Below, piece after piece: positions 1 to 8,259 of a stretch of 51,972 nucleotides of DNA; within the stretch, counting starts at the first letter, position 1, and each line of letters begins with the position of its first letter. The notes below the pieces were generated by a model that was given only the letters and a program-made list of their open reading frames with translations, made no database searches and was not told where the DNA came from. The translations under genes and the position numbers were made by a program. Origin of the DNA: Acidobacteriota bacterium (lineage in GTDB: Bacteria; Acidobacteriota; Terriglobia; Terriglobales; Acidobacteriaceae); assembly GCA_021792135.1 (NCBI GenBank), contig JAJYVF010000034.1:1-51972 (forward strand), written 5' to 3'.

Positions 1-205
1 ACAAATCCTCCTCCCCACGACCTCAACACACTATCCGGCCCTCGGCACTGCTCACCAAGCACCGCCAAACACAAACACATCCCGGATCACGCGCCGGAAT
101 CAGTACCTGTGAGAAATGCGGGCTAGCTCGGTGCTTCGGCACGTTTTTCAACAAATTCCTGAAGGCCACAACTGAGACACCAGCGGCACTTGCTCGTGCC
201 CAGGA

Positions 206-982
206 TCAGACCCAGCCCGCGTCGATGACATAGCTCTGACTGGTGATCGCAGAGCTGTCATCCGCGGCGAGAAACAGAATGAGCCGCGCGACTTCTTCCG
301 GGAGAATGAACCGCTTCAGCGCCTGCGCAGCCAGGATCTCAGCCTTGTATTCCTCGGTGTACCACAGCCGCTTCTGCCGCTCGGTCATGATGGCGCCCGG
401 AAGCACGGCGTTCACCCGGATATTGTGCCGTCCCAATTCGTGAGCCAGCGTACGGGTCATCCCGACAACAGCGGCTTTTGCCGTCACATACACCGGCAGT
501 CCTGTCGAAGGGACCATCCATGAGATGGAGCTCATGTTGATGATCGAGCCACGTCCCGCCTGCTTCATGACCGGAATCACCGCTTGGGCCATGAAGAACT
601 GGTGCCGCAGATTCACGGCCATCGTGCGTTCCCACAACTCCGGCGTGACTTCGTCGACCGAATGCCGCGTGTCGTTCGCGGCGTTGTTCACCAGCGCATC
701 GATCGCGCCGAACTGCTCGAGGATGCCGCGCACCGCCTCCTGGAGCGCCTCGATATCGGTCAGATCGCAGCGCACAAATACCGGCTCGGATGCTCCGGCG
801 TTCTTCAGCCGAGCCACGAGCTGTTCTCCGGCCTCGACCTGAAGATCCAGAAACGCAACTCTGGACTGGTTCGCCGCAAAGGCTTCGACAATGGCTTCAC
901 CAATGCCGCTTGCGCCGCCGGTGATCACCACCACGCGGTCGCGCAGGCTGGGGTAGGTCGCAAATTCAGCTCTGGTTTCCAT
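206..982 (-). CDS. SDR-family NAD(P)-dependent oxidoreductase
   Basis: Short-chain dehydrogenase/reductase of about 258 residues. The Rossmann glycine motif TGGASGIGEA lies near the N-terminus, NNAA follows in the middle, and the catalytic Ser and YVTAK (Tyr-x3-Lys) come after INMSSISW. The C-terminus VIDAGWV is typical of classical SDRs. The substrate cannot be told from sequence. I chose the ATG at 982 (METRAEF) because the longer frame would overlap fabI; this leaves 19 bases after the fabI stop. No clear Shine-Dalgarno is visible, so it is probably read through from fabI. It is not a second FabI: it carries the classical YxxxK motif rather than the Tyr-Tyr-Met-Lys pattern of enoyl reductases. 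Confidence 0.9.
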   Translation of the reverse strand: METRAEFATYPSLRDRVVVITGGASGIGEAIVEAFAANQSRVAFLDLQVEAGEQLVARLKNAGASEPVFVRCDLTDIEALQEAVRGILEQFGAIDALVNNAANDTRHSVDEVTPELWERTMAVNLRHQFFMAQAVIPVMKQAGRGSIINMSSISWMVPSTGLPVYVTAKAAVVGMTRTLAHELGRHNIRVNAVLPGAIMTERQKRLWYTEEYKAEILAAQALKRFILPEEVARLILFLAADDSSAITSQSYVIDAGWV

Positions 983-1001
983 CGGGACGCAGGGGGAAGG
1001 T

Positions 1002-1769
1002 TCAGAAGCCCATGATGTTGTAACCGCTGTCGACATAAATCGTCTCGCCGGTTACGCCGCTCGCCAGATCGGAAGCCAGATAGACGGCGGTCTTGCCCAC
1101 CTCCTCCTGTTCGGTATTGCGGTGCAGGGGCGCGCGGTCGGCGTGGTATTTCAGCATGTCGCCGAGCGAGCCTACGCCGCGCGCCGCCAGGGTCTTGATG
1201 GGACCGGCGGAGATGGCATTCACGCGGATATTCTGCTTGCCCAGGTCCCACGCCAGATACCGCACCGTGGCTTCCAGCGCGGCCTTGGCCACGCCCATGA
1301 CCTTGTAGTGGGGAACGACCTTTTCCGCGCCGTAGTAAGTGAGGGTCAGGATCGATCCACCGTCCGTCATCAGCGGAGCGGCCGCGCGGCTGAGGGCGAT
1401 CAGCGAATAGACGCTCACGTCGTGCGCGATGCGAAAGCCTTCCCGGGTGGTCTGCAGGAAGGCGTTCTTCAGGTCCTCGGGGGGTGCGAAGGCGATGCTG
1501 TGCACCAGAACATCGAGCTTGCCGTAGCGCTCTTTCAGCTGCGCGAAGACGCGCTCGATCTCCGCGTCATCGGAAACGTCGCACTGGAACGGCTCCGCGC
1601 CCGGCAGATCCAGAATCAGCCCCTCGGCTTCGGACTTCATGCGCTCGTTCTGGTAGCCGATGGCCAGCTTCGCGCCCCCTTCGTGCAGCTTCTTCGCTAT
1701 CCCCCAGGCGATACTGCGCTTATTCGCCAGTCCGAAAACAGCCGCCACGCGGCCTTCCAAAATGAGCAT
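1002..1769 (-). CDS. fabI: Enoyl-[acyl-carrier-protein] reductase (NADH), FabI
   Basis: Catalyses the last reduction of each cycle of type II fatty-acid synthesis in the cytoplasm. The 255-residue product has the FabI cofactor motif NKRSIAWG (residues 17-23), HSIAFAP (90-96) and the active-site series Tyr145/146, Tyr155, Met158 and Lys162. The position equivalent to E. coli Gly93, the triclosan-contact glycine, is Ala93, as in some other FabI enzymes. The start is the ATG at 1769 (MLILEGR), the usual FabI N-terminus; the frame stays open upstream but that part has no family similarity. An SDR gene follows 19 bases downstream. Confidence 0.96.
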   Translation of the reverse strand: MLILEGRVAAVFGLANKRSIAWGIAKKLHEGGAKLAIGYQNERMKSEAEGLILDLPGAEPFQCDVSDDAEIERVFAQLKERYGKLDVLVHSIAFAPPEDLKNAFLQTTREGFRIAHDVSVYSLIALSRAAAPLMTDGGSILTLTYYGAEKVVPHYKVMGVAKAALEATVRYLAWDLGKQNIRVNAISAGPIKTLAARGVGSLGDMLKYHADRAPLHRNTEQEEVGKTAVYLASDLASGVTGETIYVDSGYNIMGF

Positions 1770-1854
1770 GAGTTCGTTCCAATCCGAAAGAAAGATCCGC
1801 CGGCCCCCTTGATGCGCAGCCGACCAGGCAATTGTAAATCGGGGCTCGCGGCAC

Positions 1855-2496
1855 TCACGCGCATTCGCATCGGGCATCCGGCTCCTGGATTGCGCGCGGA
1901 GCGCCGCTTCCAGCCGGCCGGTAATAGCGTTGCTCAGGCCAGGCGCAGGCCATGCACAGCGTCGTGCCATCGCGCTCGATGAAGCGCTCGTAGTTGATTC
2001 CCTCGCCGCACTCCGCGCACGCGACCCGCGCGCCCTTAAAGCCGGGCATTTCGCTGGGGCCGAGCGTGACTTCCACCCAGCGCTCGCCGAAGAGATCGGC
2101 GTCGTGCATCTCGCGATAGGCCTGCATCTGCTGCTGGTTCCGGTCCGCGATCTGCGGAAACATCTCCCGTGCCCGCTGCTTCGACGACTCGAGCGCCACA
2201 ATGCGCACAGCCCGTCCCGTCGCCACATCGACGAACGTCGCCGCCATTTTGCCCCAGTCGCGGAACTTCAGCGCTCGCTTGCCCAGCCGGCAGCCGGTGA
2301 CGACGCCAATGGCGTCCGTTGCGCAGCGGTCAATTTCGATGAAGGTCACCAGCCGTTTGCGGTCGCGCCCGCACGGCTCCTCAATCCCCAGCCGCCGGCA
2401 TCCCAGCATGGCCATCCGCACGCCCAGCACCTGACCCGCGCACAGATGCCCATGCGCGATCTCCGCTTTCCGCAGCAGTTCGTCCAGAGATTTCAT
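1855..2496 (-). CDS. FmdE-like protein with C-terminal zinc ribbon
   Basis: 213 residues resembling the subunit E family of formylmethanofuran dehydrogenase (FmdE, followed by a DksA/TraR-like zinc ribbon). The N-terminus has AHGHLCAGQVLGVRMA, the family's conserved His-x-His-x-x-Cys region, followed by IEIDRCATDAIGVVTGC. The C-terminus has a four-cysteine ribbon (CAEC about residues 161-164, CMAC about 181-184). No other formylmethanofuran or molybdenum-enzyme gene is nearby, so the archaeal role should not be assumed; stand-alone bacterial members have no settled function. The ATG at 2496 has no Shine-Dalgarno but has TAGCAT exactly six bases upstream (2503-2508), suggesting a leaderless mRNA. 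Confidence 0.85.
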   Translation of the reverse strand: MKSLDELLRKAEIAHGHLCAGQVLGVRMAMLGCRRLGIEEPCGRDRKRLVTFIEIDRCATDAIGVVTGCRLGKRALKFRDWGKMAATFVDVATGRAVRIVALESSKQRAREMFPQIADRNQQQMQAYREMHDADLFGERWVEVTLGPSEMPGFKGARVACAECGEGINYERFIERDGTTLCMACAWPEQRYYRPAGSGAPRAIQEPDARCECA

Positions 2497-2502
2497 GCAG
2501 CT

Positions 2503-2508
2503 ATGCTA
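2503..2508 (-). promoter_or_regulatory. -10-like box TAGCAT six bases before the fmdE-like ATG
   Basis: TAGCAT is followed by six bases and then the ATG at 2496. That spacing would put the transcription start at or next to the start codon. I see no good -35 hexamer. Confidence 0.4.
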
Positions 2509-2622
2509 TGCCGATTGCTGAATTATGGGTAAGCCCGGGCTGGCCACCTGTTCTCCCGAAGGCGCCAGAGATCCGGCCCTGCATCGCCGTACCCAATTCT
2601 GTTCGGGAGCCGACGGTCGTCG

Positions 2623-3381
2623 TCAACCAAACCGCGCCCGGCCCACCGTTCGCCGGAAATCCTCCCCGTGCATCTCCACGACGACGCACATCTCCGCCAG
2701 GCGCGAACGCATGCGTTCGCCGATGCGATCGCCCAGGGTCTCCTCGCGCTGGGCGCGTCCTGCTGCGCCGTTCCCGCCGCCGGGCGGCAGGTCGGGGTAG
2801 TTCGTGGTGATGATGGTCGTCCGCTTGTCGTTGTAGCGTGTATTCAGCACCAGGGCGACGGTATCCCAGACCCAGTCCGTGGGCTTGGCCGCGCCCAGCT
2901 CATCCAGCACGAGCACCTCGGCATCGAAGACCGGCTGCAGGATCTCCATTTCCGTCGTGGCCACCTGGGGGTTGTAGGAGTGCTGGATCTCCTTGAGCAG
3001 CTCCCGGTAATCGGAGAAGAGCCCGTGCACGCCTTTCTCCGCGATCAGCGCCTGCAGGATGCCCACTGCCAGGTGTGTCTTTCCCACGCCGATCGAGCCG
3101 GTCAGCAGCAACCCCCGGCCGCCGGTGGTCGCCGGATAGCCATCGACAAAGCGCCGTGCCATCAGGTGGGCGGCCGCCAAGGAGCGGTCGGCACCCGGAA
3201 AGCTGGCCTCATAGCTGTCGAGCGAGCAGTGCTCATAGCGGACCGGGATCTGGGCACGACGCAGCAGACGCGCCACCCGCTGCTCGGCCTGGCACTCGCA
3301 GGGCTCCACGGCGCGGCCTCCTCCGGGGCGGGGAAGCACCCGCATCCCCAATCCTCCGCACCCTGGGCAAACGCTGGTCAT
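2623..3381 (-). CDS. DnaC/IstB-type AAA+ ATPase, possible helicase loader
   Basis: 252 residues. The N-terminus has a small cysteine cluster (CPGCGG, then CECQ) that may bind zinc. The ATPase core follows: Walker A GSIGVGKTH near residue 97, Walker B VLVLDELGA near 155, and the sensor-like TTNY near 195. This layout matches DnaC/DnaI/IstB helicase loaders. No transposase is adjacent, so a chromosomal helicase loader is more likely than the IstB subunit of an insertion sequence. A short Gly-rich insert (PPGGGNGAAG) precedes the basic C-terminus. The start is the ATG at 3381; upstream on this strand there is no strong Shine-Dalgarno. Confidence 0.85.
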   Translation of the reverse strand: MTSVCPGCGGLGMRVLPRPGGGRAVEPCECQAEQRVARLLRRAQIPVRYEHCSLDSYEASFPGADRSLAAAHLMARRFVDGYPATTGGRGLLLTGSIGVGKTHLAVGILQALIAEKGVHGLFSDYRELLKEIQHSYNPQVATTEMEILQPVFDAEVLVLDELGAAKPTDWVWDTVALVLNTRYNDKRTTIITTNYPDLPPGGGNGAAGRAQREETLGDRIGERMRSRLAEMCVVVEMHGEDFRRTVGRARFG

Positions 3382-3622
3382 TCGGTCGCTCTAAAAGGGG
3401 GGCCCGGAAAACTACAGGCCTGTTCCGCCCCGCCCCGGGCGCGCTGGTTGTCATGTCGAAACCCAGCTCGGCCGGTGAAATTGTGGCCGCTCTGAGTATC
3501 GCAGGTTCGAAGCAGTGGAAAATCAGTTGCTTAATGTGGACGCCGAGACCCCAGTCCGCATGTCATTGTGGACACACACGGCTTTCATGACGCACCATTT
3601 TCCACAGCACGCTCCTTTGTTC

Positions 3623-3650
3623 TTGAAAACTCGGTCATAACCGCTATAAT
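3623..3650 (+). promoter_or_regulatory. Sigma70-like promoter, TTGAAA-N16-TATAAT
   Basis: TTGAAA at 3623-3628 and TATAAT at 3645-3650 are separated by 16 bases, the best sigma70 match I saw in the window. Transcription would start near 3657, about 318 bases before the zinc-ribbon ATG, so it makes either a long leader or a separate RNA. Confidence 0.6.
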
Positions 3651-3705
3651 GAGGGCTCCCGGTATCTGCGCATGCAGGCGCTCGGCGGCCCTGGATTTTA
3701 CAGAG

Positions 3706-3721
3706 TGTGACGTTTGTCACA
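3706..3721. promoter_or_regulatory. Perfect CRP/FNR-type palindrome TGTGA-N6-TCACA
   Basis: TGTGACGTTTGTCACA is a perfect inverted repeat matching the CRP consensus TGTGA-N6-TCACA. It lies about 56 bases downstream of the TATAAT at 3645 and upstream of the zinc-ribbon and RIC genes. It could repress the upstream promoter, or activate one starting near 3755. Which CRP/FNR-family protein binds cannot be read from the site. Confidence 0.6.
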
Positions 3722-3974
3722 TCGCGGCCAATCGAAAACAGGCCAATATTGGGGCCAGGTCGAGGTTGTTGTCATTACTCCTGTGCTTTGCTGTGTCGCC
3801 CTCCGAACCAGGGGCAAAGCGCTGACCCGCCATTCTGCCGCAGGGCTTTGTAAGTCGAACGCTCACGATCCTCGCTTTGCCGCCCATGTGCGCTGAGGCA
3901 AAGCAATACATTAGTTTCTCTCAACGCCACCGGGCTTATAGTCAGTCCGGTTCCGTCATCCAGAGGAGAACCCT

Positions 3975-4274
3975 ATGCGGTGTGCCAATCCACAATGCCA
4001 GGTCGAATCCAATTACTTGCGGGATGGCAGTCTCTACTGGATCGACGAGCTCATCGCCGATTCTGTCGTTCCGCAGCGCCGATTCATCTGGCTCTGCAGC
4101 AAGTGTTCCAGCACATTTTCCGTGGAGACATGGCGTCCGCCAGGCCAGCAGCTAAGGCCAGCCGCGGCTGACAGCCAGGGCTCCGCTCCACTGTCCGCTC
4201 CCAGGCGCCAACCGCGGCGCAGCATCCCGCGCCACCCCGTCATTCCTGACCTCGAGCGTCGCGCTCGCGCCTGA
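3975..4274 (+). CDS. Small zinc-ribbon protein of unknown function
   Basis: 99 residues. The first half has a Cys pair at the start (CANPQC) and a second pair in LCSKCSSTF, consistent with one zinc-binding site. The second half is low-complexity, rich in Pro, Arg and Ala, and probably disordered. The start is supported by AGAGGAG a few bases before the ATG and by the -10-like TATAGT at 3937-3942. It precedes the RIC/hemerythrin gene on the same strand by 61 bases, so the two may share a transcript and the control region upstream. I do not recognise a named family. Confidence 0.7.
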   Translation: MRCANPQCQVESNYLRDGSLYWIDELIADSVVPQRRFIWLCSKCSSTFSVETWRPPGQQLRPAAADSQGSAPLSAPRRQPRRSIPRHPVIPDLERRARA

Positions 4275-4335
4275 TCGTTCCGGGCGCTGACGCCTGCGGC
4301 AGGCTTATCAGCACAGGCTTCGGGAGGAATTCATC

Positions 4336-4983
4336 ATGACAGCCGTAGCACCGAATCGCCACTCTCGTTCTCATCCAAATCCGACCACCGCGGCCGCGCT
4401 GCTGGACCGCATGGCATCCGGGCAGGCTGTCATGAATCGAAAGCCTCCCCGGAATGCCTCCACCCATGCTGTTCCTGCTTCTTCCATGGCTGAGCCGGCA
4501 CCGCCGGACTGGGCCGCATATACCTGCGAATACCTCATCACGCACGTCCTGCGCCGGCAGCACTCTGAAATCCGGGAAGAACTGTTGCGGCTCAGCGAAC
4601 TGGTCCGGACCACCGCCGAGCCGGCCAGGGCTCTGGCCAGCCTGCTGACCACCATGGCCGCCCAGCTAACCACCCATATTGCCGAGGAGGAGAGCATGTT
4701 CCCGCATCTCCTCGAACTGGAGCTTGCGTATGTGGGCCTGGATCATGCATCGGGCGCGCCACAGCGTGTTTGCAGAGGGCTGGATCTGGCCTCCGACCAG
4801 CACCGTCGGCACGATCAGCAGCTGGAGGAGCTTCGGGCCGAAGCTGTCCGCCTGGGTGCTTCCGATCGCGAGCTGATGGGCCGCCTGCTGCGCTTTCATC
4901 GCGCCGTTGTCGAGCATTTCCAGCTGGAGGACCGCGTTTTGCTCCCCCGCGCGGCCCGGATGGAAAGGGAACTTTTCAGCTAA
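4336..4983 (+). CDS. Hemerythrin-like protein related to RIC/ScdA iron-centre repair proteins
   Basis: 215 residues. After a 55-residue low-complexity leader comes a helical region with the histidine and acidic pattern of RIC (YtfE/ScdA) di-iron proteins: YLITHVLRRQHSEIREEL (His70, His76), THIAEEESMFPHL (His114, Glu118), DQHRRH (His156, His159) and FHRAVVEHFQLED (His188, His193). RIC proteins help repair iron-sulfur clusters after nitric-oxide or oxidative damage; here the role is inferred from the family. GGGAGGAA lies just before the ATG at 4336 and a hairpin terminator follows the stop. The CRP/FNR-type site upstream would suit gene control by NO or oxygen, but that link is inference. Confidence 0.8.
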   Translation: MTAVAPNRHSRSHPNPTTAAALLDRMASGQAVMNRKPPRNASTHAVPASSMAEPAPPDWAAYTCEYLITHVLRRQHSEIREELLRLSELVRTTAEPARALASLLTTMAAQLTTHIAEEESMFPHLLELELAYVGLDHASGAPQRVCRGLDLASDQHRRHDQQLEELRAEAVRLGASDRELMGRLLRFHRAVVEHFQLEDRVLLPRAARMERELFS

Positions 4984-5003
4984 AGAGCGTCTCAGCAAAT
5001 CGA

Positions 5004-5031
5004 GGCCGCCGCTCGCCGGCGGCCTTTCCTT
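5004..5031 (+). terminator. Intrinsic terminator after the RIC-like gene
   Basis: GGCCGCCG (5004-5011) and CGGCGGCC (5017-5024) form a perfect 8-bp stem with a 5-base loop, followed by TTTCCTT. It lies 20 bases after the stop codon. Confidence 0.75.
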
Positions 5032-5223
5032 CTCCGGCCGGCTTTCGAACTCCTCTCAACCCGAGATCGCCAGCTCTCCTACACCTGGGGGGCACATTGC
5101 GACTCCTGCCCTGAGCGGGAAAAGACAGATCTTCCCCGGTGCCTTCGGCCGGGATTGTGCAAAGGGAGGTGCGGAATTCGCCCTCGTTCGGGGCTGGCAA
5201 TTCGTGCGCCGGGGTGCCCGGTG

Positions 5224-6504
5224 TCATCGCGTCACAGCTACCGGTTCCCGCAGCCATCCATAAAGCGGGAACTGCTCCGCCAGCTCGATTACCTGGCCGC
5301 GAATCCGGGCCAGAGCGCCCGAGTCGGTGCGATGCTCCAGCGCCTCGGCGATCCAGCGTCCGATCATCCGCATCTCGGCTTCTCTCATTCCGCGCGTAGT
5401 CAGCGCCGGAGTGCCGATACGGATGCCTGAAGGCCGGAGCGGCGGATTGGTGTCGAAGGGAATCGCGTTCTTGTTCACCGTGATGGCCGCCTCGCCCAGC
5501 GCCGCCTCGGCCTCGCTGCCCAGCATGCCTTTGGCGAAGACATCGACCAGCATCAGGTGGGTATCGGTTCCGCCGGAGACCAGGCGGTAGCCTGCCTCGG
5601 CCAGCGTTGCCGCCAGCGCTTTGGCATTGGCCACAATCTGCGCCGCGTAGGCCCGGAAATCCGGCTGGAGCGCTTCGCGGAAGGCCACTGCCTTGGCTGC
5701 GATGATGTGCACCAGAGGACCACCCTGCTGTCCGGGAAACGTAGCTTTATCAATGGCTGCGGCCAAATCCTTGGTGCAGAGGATCATGCCTGCGCGTGGC
5801 CCCCGGAGCGTCTTGTGGGTCGTAGTGGTGACGATCTGCGCATGTGGAACCGGCGATGGGTGGACGCCGCCCGCCACGAGGCCGGCGAAGTGCGCCATAT
5901 CGACCAGCAGCAAAGCCCCGGCCTTGTCGGCAATCTCGCGCATCCGCGCGAAATCGAAGAAGCGGGGATAGGCGCTGCCTCCGCCGATGATGACCTTCGG
6001 TTTTTCCCGCAGGGCGATCTGCTCCAGTTCGTCGTAGTCGATCGTCTCGGTGTCCTTCCGAACCCCGTACGAGACGACCCGGTAGAGCTTGCCGGAGAAA
6101 TTCAGCTTGTGCCCGTGCGTCAGGTGCCCGCCGTGGGCCAGATCCAGCCCAAGAATCGTGTCGCCTGGCTGCAGGACGGCCATGTAGGCGGAGGCATTGG
6201 CCTGCGAGCCGGAATGGGGCTGGACGTTGGCATGCTCAGCGCCGAAAATCTGCTTCGCCCGGTCGCGGGCCAGGTTCTCGACGACATCGGCAAACTCGCA
6301 TCCGCCGTAGTAGCGCCGTCCCGGGTATCCCTCAGCATATTTGTTGGTGAAGACCGAGCCAGCGGCTTCCAGCACAGCGCGGCTGACAAAATTCTCTGAC
6401 GCGATCATCTCCAGCCCTTCGTGCTGGCGGCGAACTTCGGCGTCGATGGCGGCGGAGATATCGGGATCCTCGAGGGCGAGCGGCTGCGACATACGGTCGA
6501 ACAT
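5224..6504 (-). CDS. glyA: Serine hydroxymethyltransferase
   Basis: Interconverts serine and glycine with tetrahydrofolate and feeds one-carbon units to purine and methionine synthesis. PLP enzyme of about 426 residues with [25 protein letters not shown] and the PLP-lysine motif [13 protein letters not shown] chose the ATG at 6504 (MFDRMSQPL): TACAAT sits exactly six bases upstream (6511-6516) and there is no Shine-Dalgarno, so the mRNA may be leaderless. An in-frame ATG at 6492 is the alternative. It is the last gene of the minus-strand run from pdxS, but this promoter would let it be expressed on its own. Confidence 0.96.
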   Translation of the reverse strand: MFDRMSQPLALEDPDISAAIDAEVRRQHEGLEMIASENFVSRAVLEAAGSVFTNKYAEGYPGRRYYGGCEFADVVENLARDRAKQIFGAEHANVQPHSGSQANASAYMAVLQPGDTILGLDLAHGGHLTHGHKLNFSGKLYRVVSYGVRKDTETIDYDELEQIALREKPKVIIGGGSAYPRFFDFARMREIADKAGALLLVDMAHFAGLVAGGVHPSPVPHAQIVTTTTHKTLRGPRAGMILCTKDLAAAIDKATFPGQQGGPLVHIIAAKAVAFREALQPDFRAYAAQIVANAKALAATLAEAGYRLVSGGTDTHLMLVDVFAKGMLGSEAEAALGEAAITVNKNAIPFDTNPPLRPSGIRIGTPALTTRGMREAEMRMIGRWIAEALEHRTDSGALARIRGQVIELAEQFPLYGWLREPVAVTR

Positions 6505-6510
6505 GCATCG

Positions 6511-6516
6511 ATTGTA
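6511..6516 (-). promoter_or_regulatory. -10 box TACAAT six bases before the glyA ATG
   Basis: TACAAT, then six bases, then the ATG at 6504. The expected transcription start falls at the start codon. There is no recognisable -35 hexamer. Confidence 0.5.
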
Positions 6517-6567
6517 TCGCCGCGGCCGCATGGGGCTTCCGGAGGAAATCCCGTCAGCCGGGATCCT

Positions 6568-8217
6568 TCAGCCGTGGGGCGGCAGAGGTGCCGGCCACTG
6601 TACCACGCCGAATCTGCCGTCCGGTGCCCGCATCAGCACCGGCGCGTACAGACCCAGCAGACTGCGCCGCCACCAGTTCCCGGTTTGCCGCTTCTCGGCC
6701 ATGGTGGTGAACCAGTACTGCCACAGCACGGCGCGAATATACTTCGGCGGCGCGGTCGCGAAGGGATTGCCGCGGAAGAGCGCCAGCACGTCGGGATCGT
6801 TCTCGAGCAGCCGCTCCTCCGTCAGGGGCACGATGTTCGCCTGCTGCCAGTCGGTCAGCGAGGCGAACCACAGATTCCAGTCGAAGCGCGGCTGGTAGGG
6901 GGCATAGATCCCGGGCGCCTCATTCAGCGCCTGCGGCTTGTAGCGGAAGGGATACGGCGTCCAGTTCTGTCCGTCGTTGGATCCCTGGAACTCGATTTCA
7001 TAGCGCCCCCGGGTCATGACGGCGAACAGCCCATACTGGTTCGCGATCCGGAACGGCTCAAGCGCTGCGACGGGGGAGGTGGGCAGGGGGAAATCAGGCC
7101 ACGGCATACGGATCATCTCCGCTGTCGTGTCGTAGGCGATCCACGTCAGCATGACGGCCACCAGCGCCAGGCGCATTGCCCGGAGATGCGCTCGCCAGCC
7201 GCGGGTCACGTGTGGCCCTGTTTTCTCATCCTCCGCACTGTTCAGGATCGAGAGCGAAGGCTCGGGCTCTTCTTCCGGCTCCGGCTGCGCGGCCTCGTCC
7301 AGGGACTTGCGGAAGCCCGCAGGAACCAGCCAGCGAACGCTGCGGTCGTCGAGCAGCAGAAACCCCAGCGCAAACACCAGATAATTCAGGAAGGCGTAAT
7401 TGGCCGTCAGGATCACGCCGATTTCCCAGGGCGTGACAATAAAAAAGCAGATCAGCCGGGTCCTGCGCGGCAAAAAGAGCAGCCAGACGATGGCGAGCTC
7501 GATCACGAGCGTCCCACCGGCCGTCGCCACCTGGAACCAGTGCGGCAGGTGCTGGACATACCACCCGATCCAGGTCGGGAGGGGGCCGTTCTGGTAGTAC
7601 TCGTCCATGGCCGTCAGGTGCCGCCATTCCGGGTCGCCGCTCAGCAGCTTGACCATGCCCGATTCGAAGTAGATCCGGAACCACTCCCACTGCAGGAGGA
7701 AAAGGCCGGCGCGGATGGGCGGACTTTTGATTCCCCAGCCCGGCCACAACCCCCGCGGCGCAAAGAACAGCGCCAGAAAGCCGGCCTCCAGCAGCATGCC
7801 GTCGGACTGGTAGCCGGAGAAGTCCTGGGCCGAGGAGACAAAGGCAAGGAAGCAGAGGAAACAGAGGAAGAAGCTCAGGCGGGGCCAGGCATTCAGGAAG
7901 GCCGCCACGGAGGCGATCAGGCCGATCCAGATGACGGCCATCATCCAGTGGGAGCCGGAGGAGATCCAGAACAGCGTGGGCGCATACCAGAAGCGCAGCG
8001 AACCGATGCCGCTGTCCACCGCAGCGAGAAAATGCCGAGCCGGCAGAACACCCTGGGGGCCGTTCAGGCCCCGGATCTGAAAGATCAGCGCCAGGAACGC
8101 CGAGAAGTAGATGCCGCCCAGCGCGCGCAGGAAGACCCACCGCGGCACAAAGCGGCTGCGCGGTCCGGAGTCCGCGTCGAACAGCCATCGGATGAGGGTG
8201 CGCGGAGTGCTTGCCAT
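6568..8217 (-). CDS. Lipase maturation factor (LMF1)-family membrane protein
   Basis: 549 residues with many hydrophobic segments in the first 350 and a soluble C-terminal domain. It carries the LMF1-family landmarks: YQSDGMLLEAGFLALFFAP, WFRIYFESGMVKLLSGD, WRHLTAMDEYYQNGPLP and IVTPWEIGV. In animals LMF1 is an endoplasmic-reticulum membrane protein needed for lipase folding and linked to ER thiol redox; the bacterial members have no established role. It follows a VKOR-family gene by 42 bases on the same strand. No lipase gene is nearby. The Glu/Pro-rich stretch at about residues 315-330 looks like a linker. Confidence 0.85.
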   Translation of the reverse strand: MASTPRTLIRWLFDADSGPRSRFVPRWVFLRALGGIYFSAFLALIFQIRGLNGPQGVLPARHFLAAVDSGIGSLRFWYAPTLFWISSGSHWMMAVIWIGLIASVAAFLNAWPRLSFFLCFLCFLAFVSSAQDFSGYQSDGMLLEAGFLALFFAPRGLWPGWGIKSPPIRAGLFLLQWEWFRIYFESGMVKLLSGDPEWRHLTAMDEYYQNGPLPTWIGWYVQHLPHWFQVATAGGTLVIELAIVWLLFLPRRTRLICFFIVTPWEIGVILTANYAFLNYLVFALGFLLLDDRSVRWLVPAGFRKSLDEAAQPEPEEEPEPSLSILNSAEDEKTGPHVTRGWRAHLRAMRLALVAVMLTWIAYDTTAEMIRMPWPDFPLPTSPVAALEPFRIANQYGLFAVMTRGRYEIEFQGSNDGQNWTPYPFRYKPQALNEAPGIYAPYQPRFDWNLWFASLTDWQQANIVPLTEERLLENDPDVLALFRGNPFATAPPKYIRAVLWQYWFTTMAEKRQTGNWWRRSLLGLYAPVLMRAPDGRFGVVQWPAPLPPHG

Positions 8218-8259
8218 GGAACCGGGGACAGGGCGGGGGAGCCCGTCCTCACCCTGCGA

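Larger units (their letters stand above)
3382..3974. other. 593-base intergenic region with promoter elements and palindromes
   Basis: No convincing gene lies here between the minus-strand ATPase and the plus-strand zinc-ribbon gene. It contains a sigma70-like promoter (3623-3650), a CRP/FNR-type palindrome (3706-3721), the 10-bp palindrome CCAATATTGG (3743-3752) and a second -10-like TATAGT (3937-3942) close to the next gene. The small open frames inside have no ribosome-binding site or recognisable product. Confidence 0.6.

Noticed and set aside
131-147. Small hairpin GTGC-TTCG-GCAC followed by GTTTTT on the plus strand
   Set aside because: Only a 4-bp stem, and no plus-strand gene is visible in the first 200 bases; it could be the terminator of a gene outside the window but cannot be supported.
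2623-3381. IstB subunit of an IS21-type insertion sequence
   Set aside because: No transposase partner, terminal repeats or target duplication around it; a chromosomal helicase-loader-like ATPase is the simpler reading.
3743-3752. Palindrome CCAATATTGG
   Set aside because: Ten bases in an AT-richer stretch may be chance; it is not placed clearly on a promoter.
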